Assembly (NCBI GenBank): GCA_001465935.1
Contig: LNKV01000032.1
Location: forward strand, 248,001-312,000
Reading direction: 5' to 3'
Length of the DNA stretch: 64,000 nucleotides
Source of the DNA: Clarireedia homoeocarpa
Lineage: Eukaryota > Ascomycota > Leotiomycetes > Helotiales > Rutstroemiaceae
The notes beneath the pieces are model-generated. The model was not told the DNA's origin and did not search any database. It saw nothing but the letters and a program-made list of their open reading frames with translations. A program made the translations under genes and the position numbers. Numbering within the stretch: the stretch's first letter is position 1; every line of letters starts with the position of its first letter. Shown piece after piece: positions 1 through 11,661 of the stretch.

Positions 1-399
1 TCCCTCTTTGTATGTACATTAGTTCTTTTGCTTTTTTGGATGATAGGAGAGCGCCTAACATTATACCCCGCATGCTGAATTTACCCATTTCTTTCATTTT
101 CAGTAACTCATCGTTATCGCTGCTTTCTTTTTCGACGTCTAAGGGTTCGAGATAGTTTATTTACCGAGCTAAGAGGCTGTTTTAGTCGTCGATAAGCTGC
201 AGGTCTCATGCAGTCAGCCCTGAACTAACTTCAGCTCACAATCTAGAACCCCACCAAGCCATGCGGGGCCAGCCATTTGTTGCAGATTGCTTACGGTGTA
301 TCAACCGTATAGCGGGCATATATTTTGATCCCTCTTTTCGATATTTCAAGTATATAACTAAAGCACTTTTACATTTTTTAACTGTCTAGAACCACAACC
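1..399. promoter_or_regulatory. Upstream region of the aldehyde dehydrogenase gene
   Basis: No gene is recognised here. A TATA-like run (tatata) lies near 351, about 50 bp before the proposed start codon at 400, and a pyrimidine-rich tract precedes the ATG, as in many fungal promoters. Nothing else is distinctive. Confidence 0.35.
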
Positions 400-2064
400 A
401 TGGCTTCCCGAATGGACTTTTCGGTGAGTGATATCTCAGCTTGGACCTCAAACGCTTACAACCGAGCTACATGACGCCCTTACCCCGCTGTCGCTAACAC
501 AACCCAGACGTTCCACAATGTCATCGACGGCAAACTAACCTCCACACCCAAAACCCGGCACAGTGTTGACCCGGCCACTGAAGAACCCAACCCAGAAGTC
601 CCATTGTCCACCCAAGAGGATCTCGACAAAGCCGTCCTCGCCGCCGGGAAAGCTCAGAAATCTTGGCAAAATACCACGATTGCCGAACGTCGGAAACTGT
701 TCAGCCAGTATGCCGATGCTCTAGAGAGCTATCGAAAGGAGTTTGTCGATCTTCTCATCTCCGAGCAAGGCAAGGCTCGGTTCCTTGCTGAAGATGAATT
801 CTCGCGTACCGTTGCTATGGTTAGAGATACTTCTACCTTGGAGCTCACCGACGAGGTTGTACACGAGACAGATGACTTGGTTGCGACAGTGAGATATGTC
901 CCCATTGGTATTTGTGCTGCATTAGTGCCGTGGAACTACCCTCTCCTGCTCGCTGTGGGCAAGATCGCGCCGGCTTTGTGGGCGGGAAACGCTATTATAG
1001 TTAAGCCCAGTCCCGATACACCGTATGGTGGATTGAAGTTGGTGGAACTTGCTATGCAGTTCTTCCCACCCGGGGTGGTGCAGGCACTAAGTGGAGGACA
1101 TGATCTAGGACCGATGTGTACAGCACATCCTGGTATTGATAAAATTTCCTTCACGGGGTCGATTGCGACGGGAAAGAAGGTTATGGAGAGCTGCAGTAAG
1201 TATTCAGTTGAGTTCTCAGCCTCAGGCGAAGGAGTTTCTAATACGGAGATAGGCAAAACACTCAAACGTGTGACGCTTGAGCTTGGTGGAAATGACGCAG
1301 CCATCATTTGCGAGGACGTTGATGTCGAAAGTGTTGCACCTCAGGTAAGTCGACGAAATTCAGCATTCTTGCTCTCGTTCAGCAATAAAACCCCCAGCAT
1401 CTAACCACCAATACAGATCTCCACGCTTGCATTCCTCAACTCCGCCCAAATCTGCATGGCCATAAAACGAATCTACGTCCATGAAGCCATCTACGACCGT
1501 TTCCTTTCCGCCATGGTTTCGCACGCCAAGAACCTTGGAGTAGGTTCCGGAAAAGACCCGAAAACTTTCGTTGGGCCGTTGCAAAATGCAACTCAACTCG
1601 AAAAAGTCCAATCTTACTACGACGATATTGAAAAGAATGGTCTTCGCGCCGCTCTTGGCGGCCCCAGCGCGCTACTAAAAGAATCACTTCCTAAAGGATA
1701 CTTTCTCACACCAACCATCATCGACAATCCACCGGATACGGAAAGAATTGTACAAGAAGAGCCTTTCGGACCCATCGTACCGTTGATCAAATGGTCAGGG
1801 TCAGATGACGCGGTTGTGGAACGTGCGAACGATAGTTTGACCGGTCTAGGAGCGTCGGTCTGGAGTGCTGATGTTGCGAGAGCTGAGAAGATGGCGAGGC
1901 AGTTGCAGGCTGGATCGGTCTGGGTTAATACTCACTTCCAGGTCAGTGCCTTAGTGCCGTTTGGAGGACACAAGAATAGTGGGTTGGGGATGGAATGGGG
2001 AATTATGGGTTTGAAGCATTGGTGTAATCCACAGAGTTTGTGGAAACCGAAGTCAAAATTGTAA
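400..2064 (+). CDS. NAD(P)-dependent aldehyde dehydrogenase with C-terminal SKL (483 aa)
   Basis: Four exons: 400-423, 508-1195, 1253-1344 and 1417-2064. The 24-nt first exon encodes MASRMDFS and joins in frame to the conserved N-terminal part. Aldehyde dehydrogenases oxidise aldehydes to acids with NAD(P)+. Visible signatures are the catalytic Glu in LELGGN (about residue 247), the catalytic Cys in NSAQICMA (about residue 281; the family usually has G where this has A), EEPFGPIVPL and the C-terminal PFGGHKNSG. The 57-bp second intron is a multiple of three without a stop, so a naive ORF reads through it and adds 19 foreign residues. The protein ends in SKL, the classic PTS1 peroxisomal signal, so peroxisomal matrix location is inferred. 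The substrate cannot be told; the betaine/aromatic aldehyde branch is closest by eye. The length is normal for the family. Confidence 0.93.
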
Positions 2065-2323
2065 ATGACTTCGGGAAGTAGGACTGTGGAACTGTATTTA
2101 CTGCGCTTAGGCTTAGGCACCGAGTCCTATGTGCATGTTCTGATTTATAAAACAGTGTTTGCAGATTTAACCGTAATTGTGACCTCTATGAGGCTTGGAG
2201 ATGAGACATGTTCAACTTTCAAACCTCATGGGATGCAGTACTAGGAAGCGCATTTATTTTTCCAACATACTAGACGAGACTCTGAATAGTCCTCTACGCC
2301 CCTTCAAGTGGAGAATATGATAT

Positions 2324-3298
2324 TCACAATTCCTTTCCTTCAGCCTTCCTCTTAGTCCAGCGAACCACTCGTCTGTTAACCATCCTCACAATACCCACGA
2401 ACCAATACCAATTCAGGAAAATAAATGTCAGATTCGTGACTAGATGAACAATAACAATCCACATTGGCATCTCAAAGGGTCCTTTTTGCATGCAAGTGCT
2501 TCTTCCATCAGAACACAGCACTTTGATAACTACATCGTCAGTCCGCTTAGTCATTGCGAGATAAAGATCATGAAACAACGACATAGCTGTGTAGGTTCCG
2601 TATATGAGGCGACTGCCGGCGAAAACGATGATAAGAATGAATCCATTGATGAGTTGTATCAGCGATCCATCAACATGAAGCCATACCGTGTAACGATGAA
2701 GGTTCATGAAGATATTTGATAGCTCAAATGCGATGCCAGATGCAGCATAGAAGTTGAATGCGGGACGCTAAATCATCAGTCCGTTAGTTAAAGAATGTGC
2801 GCAAAGAAGACGTACCCAGCCCGGAAGCATGATTAGCAGGCAGCAAAAGCCATGAGCTACCATTGACCACCCATACATGTATTTATATTTGACCATCATT
2901 ATTGCATGCCAAACGAAGTATCCGTTGGCTACGCCAAGCGCTACGTTGGAAGGTTCTGTGTAGCCCCATACCCTTTCCTGCCAGTTCATGCTTTTCCTTT
3001 CTTCGTCATAGAAGATCACATACATAGATAATACGCTGTTGATAATGGATTGCGTGAGGGAAACGATATGGCAGTCCCAGTCGACTTTCTTCTCATGACT
3101 GTATCCTGGATAGATCTTCGGAAATAGATATGTCGCTACAGCGGGGGAAAGCCGAGTATAAATGACATGGAAAAGGAGTAGGAAGAATAGTAACTCATGA
3201 ATGTGATTTGGCAGATGAGGTAGTCCCAAGAACTCTCCAACAGACTCGAAGGCAGCAACCAGTATCTCGGGTCGCCATCGAAGAAAAAGATCGTACAT
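2324..3298 (-). CDS. TLC-domain (TRAM/LAG1/CLN8-like) multi-spanning membrane protein (308 aa)
   Basis: Two exons on the minus strand, 2816-3298 and 2324-2767, separated by a 48-bp intron. The start is the Met of MYDLFLRW; an upstream in-frame Met is possible but adds a stretch unlike the family. Several hydrophobic segments are visible, with the TMEM56-like block HELLFFLLLFHVIYTRLSPA followed by a predicted lumen/cytosol loop ending in YPGYSHEK. TLC proteins form a six- or seven-helix fold related to ceramide synthases; members of this TMEM56/FAM57-type branch have poorly defined roles in lipid handling. The Lag1p motif of true ceramide synthases is not seen, so ceramide synthesis is not claimed. 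It is convergent with the aldehyde dehydrogenase on its left. Confidence 0.82.
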
Positions 3299-4259
3299 TT
3301 TGTAGTGAGGAAAAGGTGACCTGATTCGAGAAACCTTTGTTATACTAGCAATACACAGAAGCAAGTTGCATGATCGCCGAGATGTACTATATAGTGTCGA
3401 AGAAAAAAGCAGGGTAAGGTGCAAGGGAAACTTCACCACTCGCAAGCCACAATCGGAAGTAGATATATGTAATGCAACACATCAGGGGCATATCCCGAGG
3501 TTCCACACCTTCAGCTACTCGAAGGCAACACATACTATACTTATGCTTCACTCGGGAGCATCAGCGTACATAGCCCTGGAGTAAGATAACTTTAGGCCCC
3601 CTAATGACAAACCGTGAGATCATCACTAATCAATATCTCACCTCAGCAGTGGGACATGACTAACTGAGGAGGGTATCTGGTCTCCATTAGAGGTATTGCC
3701 CTTCAGTTGCAAGGGTGCTTACTTAAGAGTAAGACTTAGTAGTGATAAAATAGTGAGTATTTCATGGCAAGCTAGCTATAAGATGATTGGACAGAGGTGA
3801 TTTAGACATTGCAGCCCGTGATGTGTGATTGTTGAGCGATGTGGATCGTTCGACGGAGGAGGTTACTGTGATCATAAAATTTCAGCGCCTTCGGACTTCC
3901 GGTCGCAAAATTGCTGTGTGTATGAAAAGGCCGAGATATTCGTAACGCTGGTCATCTTCACGGCTGGCAAATTGCTTGGTGGCCCGATCATTAATCATAG
4001 ACTTAACGACTTTAGTGTTTCTTGGTGTTTCTTAGAAGATATCGTGGATAGTAAGAAAACAAATCCAACCCTGTTAGAAGCGGATGTTTCGGTGGAGGAT
4101 TTTTGGTTCTTTTCGCGCTTAGTCATCATGTTTCTTCCCAAAGTACATGGCGACGAGAGACATTTGTTTTCTCGTAGTGAAGGAAGGAAAGCAACATTAC
4201 GATGGTACTATGATCTAAGTATACAATGTTGATAGATCTATTGCCACTGGGCTCTCTAT
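3299..4259. other. Intergenic region without recognisable gene
   Basis: This holds the upstream region of the TLC gene and the downstream region of the MFS gene. A 135-codon open frame at 3825-4232 (+) resembles nothing known to me, has no visible domain and is not called as a gene. No obvious repeat was seen. Confidence 0.4.
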
Positions 4260-6001
4260 CTACTGCTTCGCACGAATCTCATCACTCTCTTCACCACTTC
4301 CTAGCACTTCATTCACCGTGTCAAGTCTCAAATCTTTTGACAGTAGACAAGCAATGAAAGCTACTCCACCGAAAGCTGCTACTACAATCCACAAGGTACT
4401 AAGTGCATCCGCCATAACATTCCGATAGATATCTTGTACGTCTGTAGGGAAGGAAGAAATGATTCCTCCGATCTGTTCCGCCGTCTTGCTTCCTACGATG
4501 TACTGCTCTGGAATCAGTCCAGCTCTGATGTCCCGGTTAAGTTGTATCTGCCATCTATTCTGGAAAGTAGCGTCCCCAATAGCCACACCAAAACTCTCTC
4601 CCAGACTTGTGAAGAACGAAACGAGAGCCGTGGCGATTGATACGTCGATTGCAGATTGCGGTGCTTGAACTGCACAAAGTCTCCCTGGAAACAATATACC
4701 ACCTCCAATAGCTGAAAGGATTTGAAATCCGGCCTGATTAGCTTGGCTAGAGTCGATGTCGAGTCTTGACATGAGAGTAAACCCTGTCGTGAGAAGCGCA
4801 GATGCGAATACATTAATCCATTTGAACTTCTTCATCATAGACATCGAGATTCCACCGATAGCTGCAGCGACTGGTACGACGGCAATGGCCGAGAGAGACT
4901 GGACAGCCGACCCCAAGAGCGAATGCTTCTTGCATACCACGAACTAAAGCTTTATTAGTATACGCCTAATTTCTGGTGTTCGCGTTAAACTCACATAAAG
5001 GGTGATGAAATAAGCATATGCCCACAGGACCAATGCTTGACACCACGTAGTAACATATCCGAAAGATGCCGTTCGATCTCGAAATATTCTTGGTGGAATC
5101 ATAGGGTTCTTCGCAACCAACCCCTCATAAAGCATTGTCCCGCTAATTCCAACAGCTCCGATAGCCAGAGACACGATGATTCTGGCAGATGACCATGCGT
5201 AGAGAATCCCGCCAGCCGTGAGCCCGTACAATATCGATATCAGGGAGCCGGTAAATAATGTCATGCCCATGAAATCAAAGTGTTTTAACTTCTCGCTGAT
5301 ACCTGTGGAACCAAGAGATTGACGTAGGAATATCCAAATAGCTACCATGGTAGGAATGCAGATGGGCAAATTGATATAGAATATCCTGTGAGCAAGTGAT
5401 TGTCAGTATAGGAACATCGACATGGGGAAATTAAAATCAATCAGTTAATTACCATCTCCATGATGCTCCCTCAGATGCGGCAGCTCCAATAATCACTCCA
5501 GAGCACAGTCCAACAGCACCACTGAGTTGCACGATACCCATATACTTCGCGCGCCTGTCGAGAGGTACTAGATCTGCCATGATAACATTGACAAGGACAT
5601 TTACTCCTGCCGAGCCCAGTCCTTGAACCTAGAGTGTATCAGCACATGAATAACAGAAGATCTGGAATACTTCTTACCACGCGCGTAGCTATTAGCCATG
5701 TTATATTCTGTGCAGTAGCACACAGTAAACTCGCGACCGTAAAGATTGCCAAAGCCAGCAAAAGGCATGTCTTATGCCCTAGTGTTTCCGCGAACCCACC
5801 GTAGATCGGCTGAGCGACCGTTTGAGCGAACAGAAAGCCAGAACCACACCAGTAAGCTTCACTGCTTGTAGCATTCAACGACTTCGCGATGGCGGGTAGA
5901 CTGGCCGCGACGATAACTGTGTCCAGAGTAGCAATGAAAATGCAAATGCACAGACATATGAGCACCGGATAGAAGGAAGTTTCTTTCTTGAAGACCGCCA
6001 T
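4260..6001 (-). CDS. Major facilitator superfamily drug/toxin exporter, TRI12/DHA2 type (524 aa)
   Basis: Four exons on the minus strand: 5678-6001, 5453-5628, 4995-5385 and 4260-4943, with introns of 49, 67 and 51 bp. Members are proton-driven plasma-membrane exporters of xenobiotics or secondary metabolites. The start MAVFKKETSF leads straight into the first helix, with the LDTVIVAASLPAI motif (motif D1-like), then RVVQGLGSAG across the first splice junction and SWRWIFYINLPI across the second, all diagnostic of 14-helix MFS proteins. Length is about normal. The gene is divergent from the CFA-synthase-like gene with about 600 bp between start codons, so shared control is possible. The substrate is unknown. 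Confidence 0.92.
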
Positions 6002-6598
6002 CACGCCAAAACATTCACAATTGAATGATAAAGATGCATATGTGATGATATAGTACCTTGCATGTCAGCCTCAACCATTCATCTGAGCACGCGACTCGAT
6101 CTAGGACTTGTTCCACCGAGACAAGGGCATTTCTCATTGGCCACCTTCGTAACTACTTGCGGATTTAAGATAGCTACGAAGAACTTATTTTAAATCCATG
6201 GTGCAGACTCTCCTGGAAACATTTTCGTCTAGCGTAAGCAACTTGCTGACTGTTGACCCACCCGGTACAATTGCGGCGATCCCATTTCGCGAAGGGAGGT
6301 GTACGGGCTCACATCAGCACCACAATAGGTAATTGCAGATCATGATTAAGCGAGCTAGTAAGTAGCTGAAATTGTGTTTAGCGGGTTGCGATTGGCGTGT
6401 GACCCCTATAAAGTTTATCTGATGGTACATCGGTACCGGTATAGTAGTATTCCATGCATAGAGCGGGGTTGCTGTAACCCCATATAATTATCGTGGAAGT
6501 ACTGCCCAGTATGTCGTTCGGCGAGGTACCTGTTAGTTTGTTCATCTTATCTTTTAAATCATTTCCCCCTTACATCAGACCTTGCCTGGATAATCAAC
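6002..6598. promoter_or_regulatory. Divergent promoter region between MFS exporter and CFA-synthase-like gene
   Basis: About 600 bp separate two head-to-head start codons. A cysteine-free leader ORF overlaps but no domain is seen. The layout would allow shared regulation; no specific factor site is identified. Confidence 0.35.
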
Positions 6599-8193
6599 AT
6601 GTTGGAAGAGACAATACTCTCGAATTTGTCGGGATTCAGTCGTACGTACATTCTCAAGACGCTGTCGAGACTCGAGTATGGCAGCTTGCAGATGACAATG
6701 AAGGACCAAGATCCAGAGACATCGCAGACTTTTGGTTCCAAGTCAAAAGATCCAGCCATGCCATCCGCAACCGTGGTCATTAACAATCCGAATGCATGGA
6801 CTAGAATGTCAATCAACCTCGACCTTGTAAGCTTCTCCTGCGTGATAGTCAAATAAGGAGCTCTAACATCCCGTGACCAACTAGGGTTTCGCAGAGGCGT
6901 TTATGCTGGGAGAATTAGAATGTGATGATCTCGTGTCCTTGGTTTCTGTGAGTTCTTTACTACTCAAACTCCTTGATCACAAACTGATGCGCCACCAAGA
7001 TATATATCAACAACTGGAAGCTTTTCGGTACAGGAAACATACTTCTCCAAGTTATTCCGCGTGTGCAAAACTGGTTGTTCAAGCAGCCCAATGACAGCGA
7101 ACGAGCACTTCAAAATGTATCAGCACATTATGACACTTCGAATTCATTGTTTGCGGCTTTTCTATCCCCTGACATGAGCTACTCGTGTCCAATTTGGGAT
7201 GTCACCAAGCAAGACGAGCCGCTTGAAGAAGCACAGAAAAGGAAAGTGCACAACATCATTGACAAAGCGTGCATCCGAAAGGAGCATCATATCCTTGACA
7301 TCGGCGGAGGATGGGCCTTCTTAGCCATAGAAGCTGTAAAGAAAACAGGATGTAGAGTTACGGTAACGACCCTCTCCATCGAGCAGAAAGCTTTAGGAGA
7401 GCAGAGAGTCAAGGATGCCGGACTAGAAGACAGGATTGAGATACTTTTATGTGATTATCGATCAACACCGAAGCCGAGTCCGGGGGGTTTCGATAGGATA
7501 GTCAGCGTCGGAATGGTTGAGCACGTCGGCGAAGAATACCTCGAGACATATTTTTCTGAGATCAGTAGACTGTTGAATCAAGACGATGGTATGATGGTAG
7601 TGCAGGGTATCACCGTGAATAACCAGGTACGTATTTTGATGACTAGCATGAGAATAGAAGTGGATCGTTGCGGGTAGTTTAGCTTCGATCTCAATGATAT
7701 CAAGATAAAGCGCGGAACAAATATGGCTGACGCACTCCGCAGCGTTTCCACAAAACCCGATCGAAGGTTCAGACTTTTATGGATAAATACATCTTTCCGG
7801 GTGGATATTTGCCATCGGTTCGCCAGCTTATTGATTGCCTCGATACCGGGTCAGCAGGAGCTCTCGAAATAGAATGTGTCCAAAGTATCGGACCTCATTA
7901 CGCTAAAGCTCTGAGAATATGGCGGGAGAACTTCCTGGCAAATTGGGAAACAATCAAAGATTTGTATCTGAAAGAACGTGGAAGCATGTCTCCCTTAGAC
8001 CTGGAAGCGTTTCGAAGAAGGTGGATTGTAAGTGACGACAAGTATACATGAACTGAGGCATCAAAAGCTAACATTTTGATAGCACTACTTCAGTTATTGT
8101 GAAGCGGGATTCCGAGCTGGTATCCTAGGAGACCATGTCATTACGGCAAGAAGATCCCAGGTTCTGACCGAAGGAGGGATAGTACCACTATAG
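6599..8193 (+). CDS. Cyclopropane-fatty-acyl-phospholipid synthase-like SAM methyltransferase (437 aa)
   Basis: Five exons: 6599-6826, 6885-6947, 7000-7626, 7743-8027 and 8083-8193; all junctions are GT-AG and phase 0, and the second exon is only 63 nt. CFA synthases transfer a methylene/methyl group from S-adenosylmethionine to an unsaturated acyl chain of a phospholipid. Seen in the sequence: GFAEAFMLGELECDDLV across exons 1-2, SAHYDTSN, DMSYSCPIW, the SAM-binding loop LDIGGGWAFLA at about 196-206 (family usually LDIGCGWG), VGMVEHVG, and KYIFPGGYLPS after the fourth exon border. The C-terminal exon encodes HYFSYCEAGFRAG, as in the family. There are no N-terminal transmembrane helices, which argues against the related sphingolipid C9-methyltransferases. 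It is divergent from an MFS exporter and convergent with a 2-hydroxyacid dehydrogenase. Unjoined reading frames make the gene look broken, but with these introns it is intact. Confidence 0.88.
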
Positions 8194-8568
8194 AAAGCCG
8201 GTACTGATTCAGAAATTGCTTTGATTGTCTGAACTGAGGTTAGAAGTTTGACATTCTACAAGCAGTAAAAGTAAGAGAAAGCCGTGCGGATTCGGGGCTT
8301 CCTTGACATACCTCTCTCACTTTATTCTTTGCTAGATATGTCAAGAACGCTGTAGACATTCACAAATACGTCGGTTTTCCCCCCTGCTGTGAAGGGTCAT
8401 CCCTCATCTACATGTCATGGAAAAGTAGTGCATGATGTACCCGGAGGGAAAAGAAGAATGGATATAGATATTCAGGTGAATTTTAAGTATGCTGACCTAG
8501 TATAATGCAGCCTCTATGCAACAAGAAACAATGCTTCCACAACATTAACGCCAGTCCATGGGCACGCA
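8194..8568. other. Convergent 3' intergenic region
   Basis: About 375 bp between the 3' ends of the CFA-synthase-like gene and the 2-hydroxyacid dehydrogenase gene. I see no gene, repeat or clear terminator hairpin. Confidence 0.4.
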
Positions 8569-9840
8569 TCATAGGTGGTGCTTCGGATGTCGTGCAGTTA
8601 TGAGATGTTTATTCACCGGTGTCAGAGGTTCCCTCCCTTTCAGAACTGCATCTATATTCCTCATCGACAGTTCTTCAAACCCTATGTGCCTTGTACAAAC
8701 TTAGTAAAAGTGTTTAGGGTACGTTGATTGAGTAGCTTACGTCTGCAAAGTACCACCAGCATTATGCGAAGTGAGTGTTACTTGTCTCAATGCCTTCAAC
8801 CTTTCATTGACTCGAGGCTCATTCTCGTGAACATCCAAGCCCGCACCAATCAATCTGCCTTCTTCAATGGCATCTGCTAGTGCCTCTTCATCTACCAGAC
8901 TTCCTCTCGCGATATTGATGAATCGGCTCCCATTTTTGAAACTGCTCAAGCGTTCTTTGTTAATAAACTTCTTTCCATCCGGACTAGCTGGAGTCGCAAG
9001 AACGACACAGTCACTGATCGCGAGCATTTCACTTAATTTTTCAAAGAATTGGGCTCCAATCTCGCTCTCCTGCTTAGGTGACTTCCGAACTACATCGTGG
9101 TAGACTATCTTCATACCAAAGGCAAGGTAAGCCTTTCGGGCGATGTTAAAACCAATATTGCCCAGTCCAATAATTCCCAAAACGTGACCACGGGGATTAT
9201 GAGAAAGTGCCGCTGCATTGGTGTGGCAGTTTTGGAAGTCAGCCGGCGATGCACGAGCAGCCGTTGTACACCTATTTCGCCGTGAGCTAAAACCCATGAA
9301 CAGAAGATGAACTATTTACCATGTAAGGTTCCTGAATGTTGCGAGGATTAAGAAAATAGCAAAGTCGGCAACGGATTCCGATGAAGCTGCTGCACTGCAG
9401 ATGAAAGTTAGCTCTTTGCGATGCAAGATTGTGGACCGCGCAATCACCTGTTACAATACACGATTCCTGATTTTCGACGTTAGCACTTAACCTTCGGTTG
9501 ATAAAGAGAACATACCGCGTTCAGCCAAAAGATCAACATCCGCCCAGTCGAAACCTGCGCCGGCTGAAGCGAATATTCGGCAACTTTTGGGCACCAGTGG
9601 AATGAGATCTTTATCCCATCTACCCATCTCGCCGCCAGTGTTCCAGAACGGCCTGAAAATGGCGGAAAAGTTGCCCCACCTGTTCTCCTTCAAACCTCTC
9701 ATGAACTCATCTCTCTGGCGTTCTTCGGTTGAGGGACGTATGATGTTGAAATCCCTTGACAGCTGAGCATAGAGGTCAATGTTCCATTTCACTGGATCAC
9801 CGATATGCAAGATTATCGGTTTGTCTGTGACGCCGGCCAT
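8569..9840 (-). CDS. D-isomer-specific 2-hydroxyacid dehydrogenase (356 aa)
   Basis: Five exons on the minus strand: 9516-9840, 9448-9466, 9320-9394, 8741-9271 and 8569-8689. The second exon is only 19 nt, encoding the core of IVYCN, and is needed to restore the family pattern ERGIVYCNSAAASSESVADFA. Enzymes of this family reduce 2-keto acids such as glyoxylate or hydroxypyruvate with NAD(P)H. Visible are the Rossmann glycine motif GIIGLGNIG, catalytic Arg in NIARGSLVDEEA, Glu in GLDVHENEP and His in TSHNAGG. The last intron is taken to end at 8690 because this acceptor alone keeps the frame into HIGFEELSM and the conserved PLTPVN end; the AG eight bases further on would cause a stop. The substrate is unknown. 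Confidence 0.9.
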
Positions 9841-10650
9841 GATTTTTCGCAATGAATGAAAGCACAAAGAACCTCAGCAAAGGAAGAACTCTTTGAAAAA
9901 GAAAGAATAGAAATCAGAAAGGAGAAAGCAGAAGTGGGATGATGGCAAAGCCCTCTATCTATAAGCTATAATTGATCACATTGTGAAGCTCTTGGGAAGC
10001 TTCAAAAGTTGGGGTAAGTGCCCAGCCTCGTGATAAATGATAGGCTGTTATAATCGATTACTGCATACTCATGCAGGTATCCATGCTTGGGAGACGGCCA
10101 CGGCGAAAGTCTCGAAACACCACGACATGATCCAGACATCGGCATCTCTGATTTGCCTATTCGGGAGAGGAGGATCTGATACCGTTTGAACTTTAGTGAA
10201 GATGCACACCAGCGATACACAGCATACTGTATTTTGCATATTGGCATGGATAGCTACCTCGGAGGAATCGTTCTGAGGTCGTAGCTGGCATCTTTCTTGC
10301 AGAGACAACACGCCGATGTTATATCGATGTTTTTGTTATTCGATATAATATCAATATAACATCAACATAACATCAATATAACATCAAAAAAAGAATCGAA
10401 CAATCGAGCAATAGCAGAATGTTATGATCAATCCGACACAGTATTTAGTAGCAAATTAATTAGAACTATGAATTTAACCTCGGCCCAGTGTTCAATTTTG
10501 ACTTCCCTGGCATGTTCCGCAATCTCCGATGACGACGAACACTCGAGTGCCATGCCATGAAGTTATATGAATAAGACTTGTCGTCTTTGTTTCAACTATT
10601 TTCTTACCTGTACAATCCATCGGCATTGCATCTACAGCTATATAATCATA
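9841..10650. other. Intergenic region with AT-rich minisatellite
   Basis: This holds the divergent upstream regions of the 2-hydroxyacid dehydrogenase and GST genes. A short AT-rich tandem repeat lies near its middle (separate entry). Two overlapping minus-strand open frames of about 80 codons show no domain and are ignored. Confidence 0.4.
10333..10387. repeat. AT-rich minisatellite, about 11-bp unit
   Basis: Imperfect tandem copies of a unit resembling aacatcaatat run across this stretch, ending in an A tract. It is non-coding. Confidence 0.7.
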
Positions 10651-11407
10651 ATGTCGTCAGCAAGTAAGCCGGGAGCTCCCACCCTCCACCATTTGAATGT
10701 AAGCGGGGTCAAACCAGATCTCAATACCCACGCGCGCAAAGTCCTGCACTAACCTAACCCGCGACCAGAACTCACAATCGCAACGAGTCCTCTGGTTCCT
10801 CGAAGAACTCGGCATCGAATACAACCTCGTTAAATACACTCGAGTTGGCGGACGTGCGCCACCTGAGCTCAAGAATGTGCATTTCCTGGGCAAAGCGCCC
10901 GTCCTCGTTACACCCGACAGTCGGGCCATCGCCGAAACCAGCGCCATCATGAGCTATCTCATTCAAACGTACGACACCGCCGGGCGCTTCGGCACAGATG
11001 ACCCGATTCGCGATGAGACGTTGACATCGTTTGCGGGGTCCACCATGGGCACGATGGGGATGATTGAATTGGTTTTTGACGTTGTGGCTCACAAGTCGCC
11101 GTGGCCGCTGTCGAAGCTTTTCGGGGCTGTGAAGGGCCAGGTACACAGGAATTTTACGGCGCCGGAGTATGCGGTACAATTTGAATTCTTGGAGAAAGAG
11201 CTTGGCAATCGGGAATGGTTCAATGGGGAGACTTTGGGCAGGTCGGATGTCATGTTGAGTTTTCCTGTGGATTTCTTGACCGCGAAAGAATATGTGGATT
11301 TGTCGAAATATCCCAAGATTGAACAATGGAGAAAGAGGGTGCAGACTAGAGATGCGTGGAAGAGAGCCTTGGAGAAGGGTAATGGATATGAGTTGGCGAA
11401 GCTGTAG
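10651..11407 (+). CDS. Glutathione S-transferase with C-terminal AKL (228 aa)
   Basis: Two exons, 10651-10698 and 10769-11407, with a 70-bp GT-AG intron at phase 0. The joined N terminus TLHHLNNSQSQRVLWFLEEL is the thioredoxin-fold start of fungal GSTs; the Ser of NNSQSQR is a plausible glutathione-activating residue. Next come the cis-Pro region GKAPVL and the glutathione-binding AIAETSAIMSYL. The helical C-terminal domain follows, with EWFNGETLGRSDVML being typical. GSTs conjugate glutathione to electrophiles or act as peroxidases. The protein ends in AKL, an accepted PTS1 variant, suggesting a peroxisomal pool. The 5' exon is too short to stand alone as an ORF. Confidence 0.92.
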
Positions 11408-11661
11408 GATCCAGTTTTACGCCTTAATCAGCGATGGCCCCCAGCGCAAAATCTTATAACCAAATTACCGCTACGCCGGCATGCCCAAGCTAGCCGTCGA
11501 CAATTCTTGAAAACTGGTAGGTGTCTAGCAATGGAGGTAAGTGTCTCTTCTAGGAATTTTGTTAGCAAGGTCATTGTCTCAGTCACTTCAGGTTTGCGCT
11601 GCTGACGGTATGAATGTGGGTGGTTTAGAGAATTAGTGTTACATATATATCAATGTCATGA

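Noticed and set aside
3825..4232. 135-codon plus-strand open frame
   Set aside because: No domain, no splice context and no family resemblance; length is compatible with chance in a 960-bp gap.
6599..8193. CFA-synthase-like gene as a frameshifted pseudogene
   Set aside because: Four canonical introns join all pieces in frame into a full-length protein.
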